Shown: positions 61,989 to 64,000 of the stretch, piece after piece
Position numbering within the stretch: position 1 is the first letter of the stretch
Layout of the letters: each line of letters opens with the position of its first letter
Source: Grimontia celer
GTDB lineage: Bacteria; Pseudomonadota; Gammaproteobacteria; Enterobacterales; Vibrionaceae
Direction of reading: 5' to 3'
Assembly (NCBI RefSeq): GCF_900055185.1
Contig: NZ_FIZX01000001.1
Span: 186,001-250,000, forward strand
Length of the DNA: 64,000 bases
Program-made: the position numbers and the translations under genes
Notes under the pieces: model-generated
Databases searched by the model: none
Seen by the model: only the letters and a program-made list of their open reading frames with translations
What the model was told of the DNA's origin: nothing

Positions 61989-62054
61989 TTAAAACACAAG
62001 CAAAATTGCCAGCGTTACACTCAAACAGAGCCAGTTCAATTGACTTAAGGACAT
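61989..62054 (-). CDS. Putative 21-aa membrane micro-ORF
   Basis: A frame of 21 codons beginning MSLSQLNWLCLSVTLAILL, with AAAAGGAG seven bases upstream of the ATG and its own terminator downstream. Mostly hydrophobic, so probably a membrane peptide. It stands alone between ybbN and ybbO; the 230 bp upstream could hold a promoter. I do not recognise it. Confidence 0.5.
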   Translation of the reverse strand: MSLSQLNWLCLSVTLAILLVF

Positions 62055-62288
62055 AGTCCGGCTCCTTTTGGGGTATTTGTTCTTTTTGTATCCCTGTTCA
62101 CGGCCTGATCCGACACGCATCACATCGAAGTGGAAGTTGGGGGCAGGTGTTTCACGGTACATGAGAGAGGTTAACGCGGTTTTGTGACAGAAAGATGAAC
62201 ATAGAAAGATAGTTTTGATGTCACGATTCTGAGAGCAACCGGGCAAAAACTGCCCGGTATGTTTCTTTCTGCGGCAGAGGTTGGGTTT

Positions 62289-63116
62289 TTATCCGCCCTT
62301 TGCAAGAATTTTATCGAGTGTTTTGGATGGAAGAAGTCGCTTACACCAAGCCATGTAATGGGTCGGCTTGGTCACACGGTAACGGACTTTAGGATCTTCT
62401 GCGGTCAGCGCGTGGATCAGAGGCGCGATGATCGACTCCGACGGCAGGGTGTATTTGTTGGTCGAGTTTTCGCTTTCCATGCGATCTTGCTGGGCGAGAT
62501 AATCGCTTCTGAATCGGCTGTTTTCGATATCAATGAACCGGTAAAACGCTTCCAGTGCATTGGCTCGGAATCGGGTTTCTATCGGGCCAGGTTCGATTAA
62601 GCTGATTTTTACCGGTGAGCCTGCGAGTTCCAAACGTAAGGTATCTGTCCAGCCTTCGACCGCAAACTTACTGGCGTTGTAAGCGCCGCGGAATTTCAGT
62701 GCGACAAAACCCAGCACAGAGCTGTTTTGAACAATGCGGCCTTTGCCGTTAGCCATCATCATTGGGATCACAGCTTGGGTCAGCGTGTGCCAGCCAAAGA
62801 AGTTGGTCTCAAACTGCTTTCTCAAAGCGTCGGTGGGCAAATCTTCCAGCGCGCCAGGTTGGCCATAAGCGCCATTGTTAAAAAGCCCCATCAACTTTCC
62901 GTCCGTCATGACCCTGACTTCTTCCACAGCATTGAGAATGCTGTCGTTGTCAGCAAGGTCAAGGTGAATGCAGGTCAGTCCTTCCTCTCTCAGGCGCTCA
63001 ACATCTTCTAATTTTCGGCATGATGCAATCACATCAAACCCTTGCTTTGCGAGGGCGTGGGCACAGACATAGCCGATGCCGGTTGAACATCCGGTCATCA
63101 ATACTGCGTTTTTCAT
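62289..63116 (-). CDS. ybbO: SDR-family oxidoreductase (YbbO type)
   Basis: A 275-aa short-chain dehydrogenase with the cofactor motif TGCSTGIGYVCAHALAKQG, the NAG-like motif NNGAYG and the catalytic AYNASKFAVEG (Tyr-x-x-x-Lys). It lies seven bp downstream of tesA. E. coli YbbO acts as an NADP-dependent aldehyde reductase; the substrate here is inferred. I start at MKNAVLMTGCS, the normal position of the Rossmann fold. Confidence 0.88.
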   Translation of the reverse strand: MKNAVLMTGCSTGIGYVCAHALAKQGFDVIASCRKLEDVERLREEGLTCIHLDLADNDSILNAVEEVRVMTDGKLMGLFNNGAYGQPGALEDLPTDALRKQFETNFFGWHTLTQAVIPMMMANGKGRIVQNSSVLGFVALKFRGAYNASKFAVEGWTDTLRLELAGSPVKISLIEPGPIETRFRANALEAFYRFIDIENSRFRSDYLAQQDRMESENSTNKYTLPSESIIAPLIHALTAEDPKVRYRVTKPTHYMAWCKRLLPSKTLDKILAKGG

Positions 63117-63123
63117 TCTTGTT

Positions 63124-63732
63124 TTATCCTTGCTCTTTGATGTGTGGCAGCATCTGCTCTGCCATAAATTCTGCAATCCAAGGCTGCGCGATGTCTTTAG
63201 GGTGCAGACCATCTGACATCATCCAGCCTTCGGTCAAAACCACCTTCTCCATGAAGAACGGAATGAGTGGAATTTGCATTTCTTTACTTAATTCCGGATA
63301 GATATCAGCAAAAGCCTTGCTGTATCTTTGACCATAGTTAGGTGGGATCTGGATCTGCATTAACATCACCTGCGCGCCATTTTCCTGGCTTAAACTGATC
63401 AATTCGGACAGGTTATTGCGTATCTGCTTGGGTGGGAATCCTCGCAGTCCATCGTTAGCACCCAGTTCAATTAGCACATAGTCAGGTGAATGCTGTTCAA
63501 GCAGGGCTGGTAGTCTGTCGAGACTGTTCCCAGAGGTATCGCCGGAAATGCTGGCATTGACGACGGAAGTGATCTTGCTGGTTTCCGTCAGCTTAGGTTC
63601 AATGAGGCTGGGCCAGCTTTTCTCAATCGCCATTTGGTAGCCGGCGCTGAGGCTATCGCCAAGTACAAGAAGCGTCTGCGCCGCGGCGCTATGACTGATA
63701 ATCAAAAGACAAAAAGAAAGGATGCGAATCAT
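63124..63732 (-). CDS. tesA: Thioesterase I / lysophospholipase L1
   Basis: Periplasmic GDSL hydrolase of acyl-CoA and lysophospholipids. The 202-aa product has a signal peptide ending SAAA, the block I motif [19 protein letters not shown] and the late SDGLHP with the catalytic Asp and His. Its ATG at 63732 overlaps the divergent ybbA ATG by two bases on opposite strands, as close as the E. coli pair. Confidence 0.95.
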   Translation of the reverse strand: MIRILSFCLLIISHSAAAQTLLVLGDSLSAGYQMAIEKSWPSLIEPKLTETSKITSVVNASISGDTSGNSLDRLPALLEQHSPDYVLIELGANDGLRGFPPKQIRNNLSELISLSQENGAQVMLMQIQIPPNYGQRYSKAFADIYPELSKEMQIPLIPFFMEKVVLTEGWMMSDGLHPKDIAQPWIAEFMAEQMLPHIKEQG

Positions 63733-64000
63733 GACAACTCCAGTGATCAGGGCCAGTAACGTCTCTAAAACAGTGACGACGAATGCACAGTCTCTGACCA
63801 TTCTGCAGGATGTTTCCCTTCAGGTCGAGCAGGGCGAAAGTATTGCTTTAGTTGGGGTTTCCGGCGCAGGAAAATCCACGCTTATGACATTGCTTGCTGG
63901 TTTAGATACACCGTCGGCCGGCGAAATTGAGCTTTTGGGCAAGCCTTTAAGCCAGCTCGATGATGATGCGAGAGCAGCCCTTCGGGCCGAGTCTATCGGT
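63731..64000 (+). CDS. ybbA: ABC transporter ATPase YbbA, 5' part
   Basis: The first 90 codons of an ABC ATPase open to the window end. Walker A is GVSGAGKST at about residues 47-55, followed by [16 protein letters not shown]. It is probably the ATPase of the YbbA-YbbP type. Its permease should lie just beyond the window. Divergent from tesA. Confidence 0.9.
   Translation, partial: MTTPVIRASNVSKTVTTNAQSLTILQDVSLQVEQGESIALVGVSGAGKSTLMTLLAGLDTPSAGEIELLGKPLSQLDDDARAALRAESIG

Overview
This window is a piece of a gammaproteobacterial main chromosome. Gene order and protein sequences point to the Vibrionaceae (Vibrio, Photobacterium, Grimontia or Enterovibrio type). The evidence is the gpt-frsA-crl-proBA order, the leuS-lptE-holA-rsfS-rlmH-mrdA-rodA-rlpA-dacA-ybeD-lipBA block, the Met/Leu/Gln tRNA cluster beside ychF-pth-prs-ispE-lolB/hemA, a copA-copG copper locus as in V. 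cholerae, and a TAGGACC heptamer tract. I cannot name the species from sequence alone. Almost everything is conserved housekeeping DNA; novelty is limited to small islands, micro-ORFs and tRNA-associated repeats.

Layout. 1-7.6 kb: purine permease with PurR-like boxes, gpt, frsA, crl, proB-proA and a LysR regulator. 7.6-10.1 kb: the anaerobic-type glycyl-radical pair yjjI-yjjW (minus). 10.1-11.4 kb: an AT-rich accessory island encoding a ClpP-like putative serine peptidase and an overlapping 60-aa partner. 11.5-24.1 kb (minus): lipoate synthesis, cell elongation (PBP5, RlpA, RodA, PBP2), ribosome factors, DNA polymerase delta, LptE and LeuRS. nadD, normally between holA and rsfS, is missing there. 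24.2-31 kb: ybeL, a SYLF lipoprotein-like gene and the lnt-corC-ybeY-ybeZ-miaB block. 31.3-34 kb: ubiF and selO. 34.2-35.1 kb: eight tRNA genes (2 Gln, 4 Leu, 2 Met). 35.4-39.7 kb (minus): ychF, pth, prs, ispE, lolB. 39.9-45.3 kb (plus): a 26-codon leader ORF coupled to hemA, then prfA, prmC, sirB2, sirB1, kdsA.

45.4-53.1 kb: a chemoreceptor, a MetT-like NhaC-family transporter behind MetJ-like boxes, a lipoprotein 5'-nucleotidase, ybaK, a DUF1311 protein, a LysE exporter and smrA. 53.2-54.1 kb: three tandem tRNA-Pro genes with degenerate tRNA-like spacers and 147-bp repeats that copy the tRNA 3' end, resembling the rtT repeats at E. coli tyrT. 54.3-64 kb: two tiny membrane ORFs, a TraB/GumN protein, copper genes copG, a 25-aa micro-ORF and copA, divergent cueR, a hydrolase, then ybbN, a 21-aa ORF, ybbO, tesA and the start of ybbA, which runs off the end.

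Functionally the window joins purine salvage, proline, lipoate, heme, ubiquinone, isoprenoid and LPS (KDO) precursor synthesis, envelope assembly, translation factors and copper efflux. The parts that deserve follow-up are the ClpP-like pair, the hemA leader ORF, the tRNA-Pro repeats, the absent nadD and the micro-ORFs with good ribosome binding sites.
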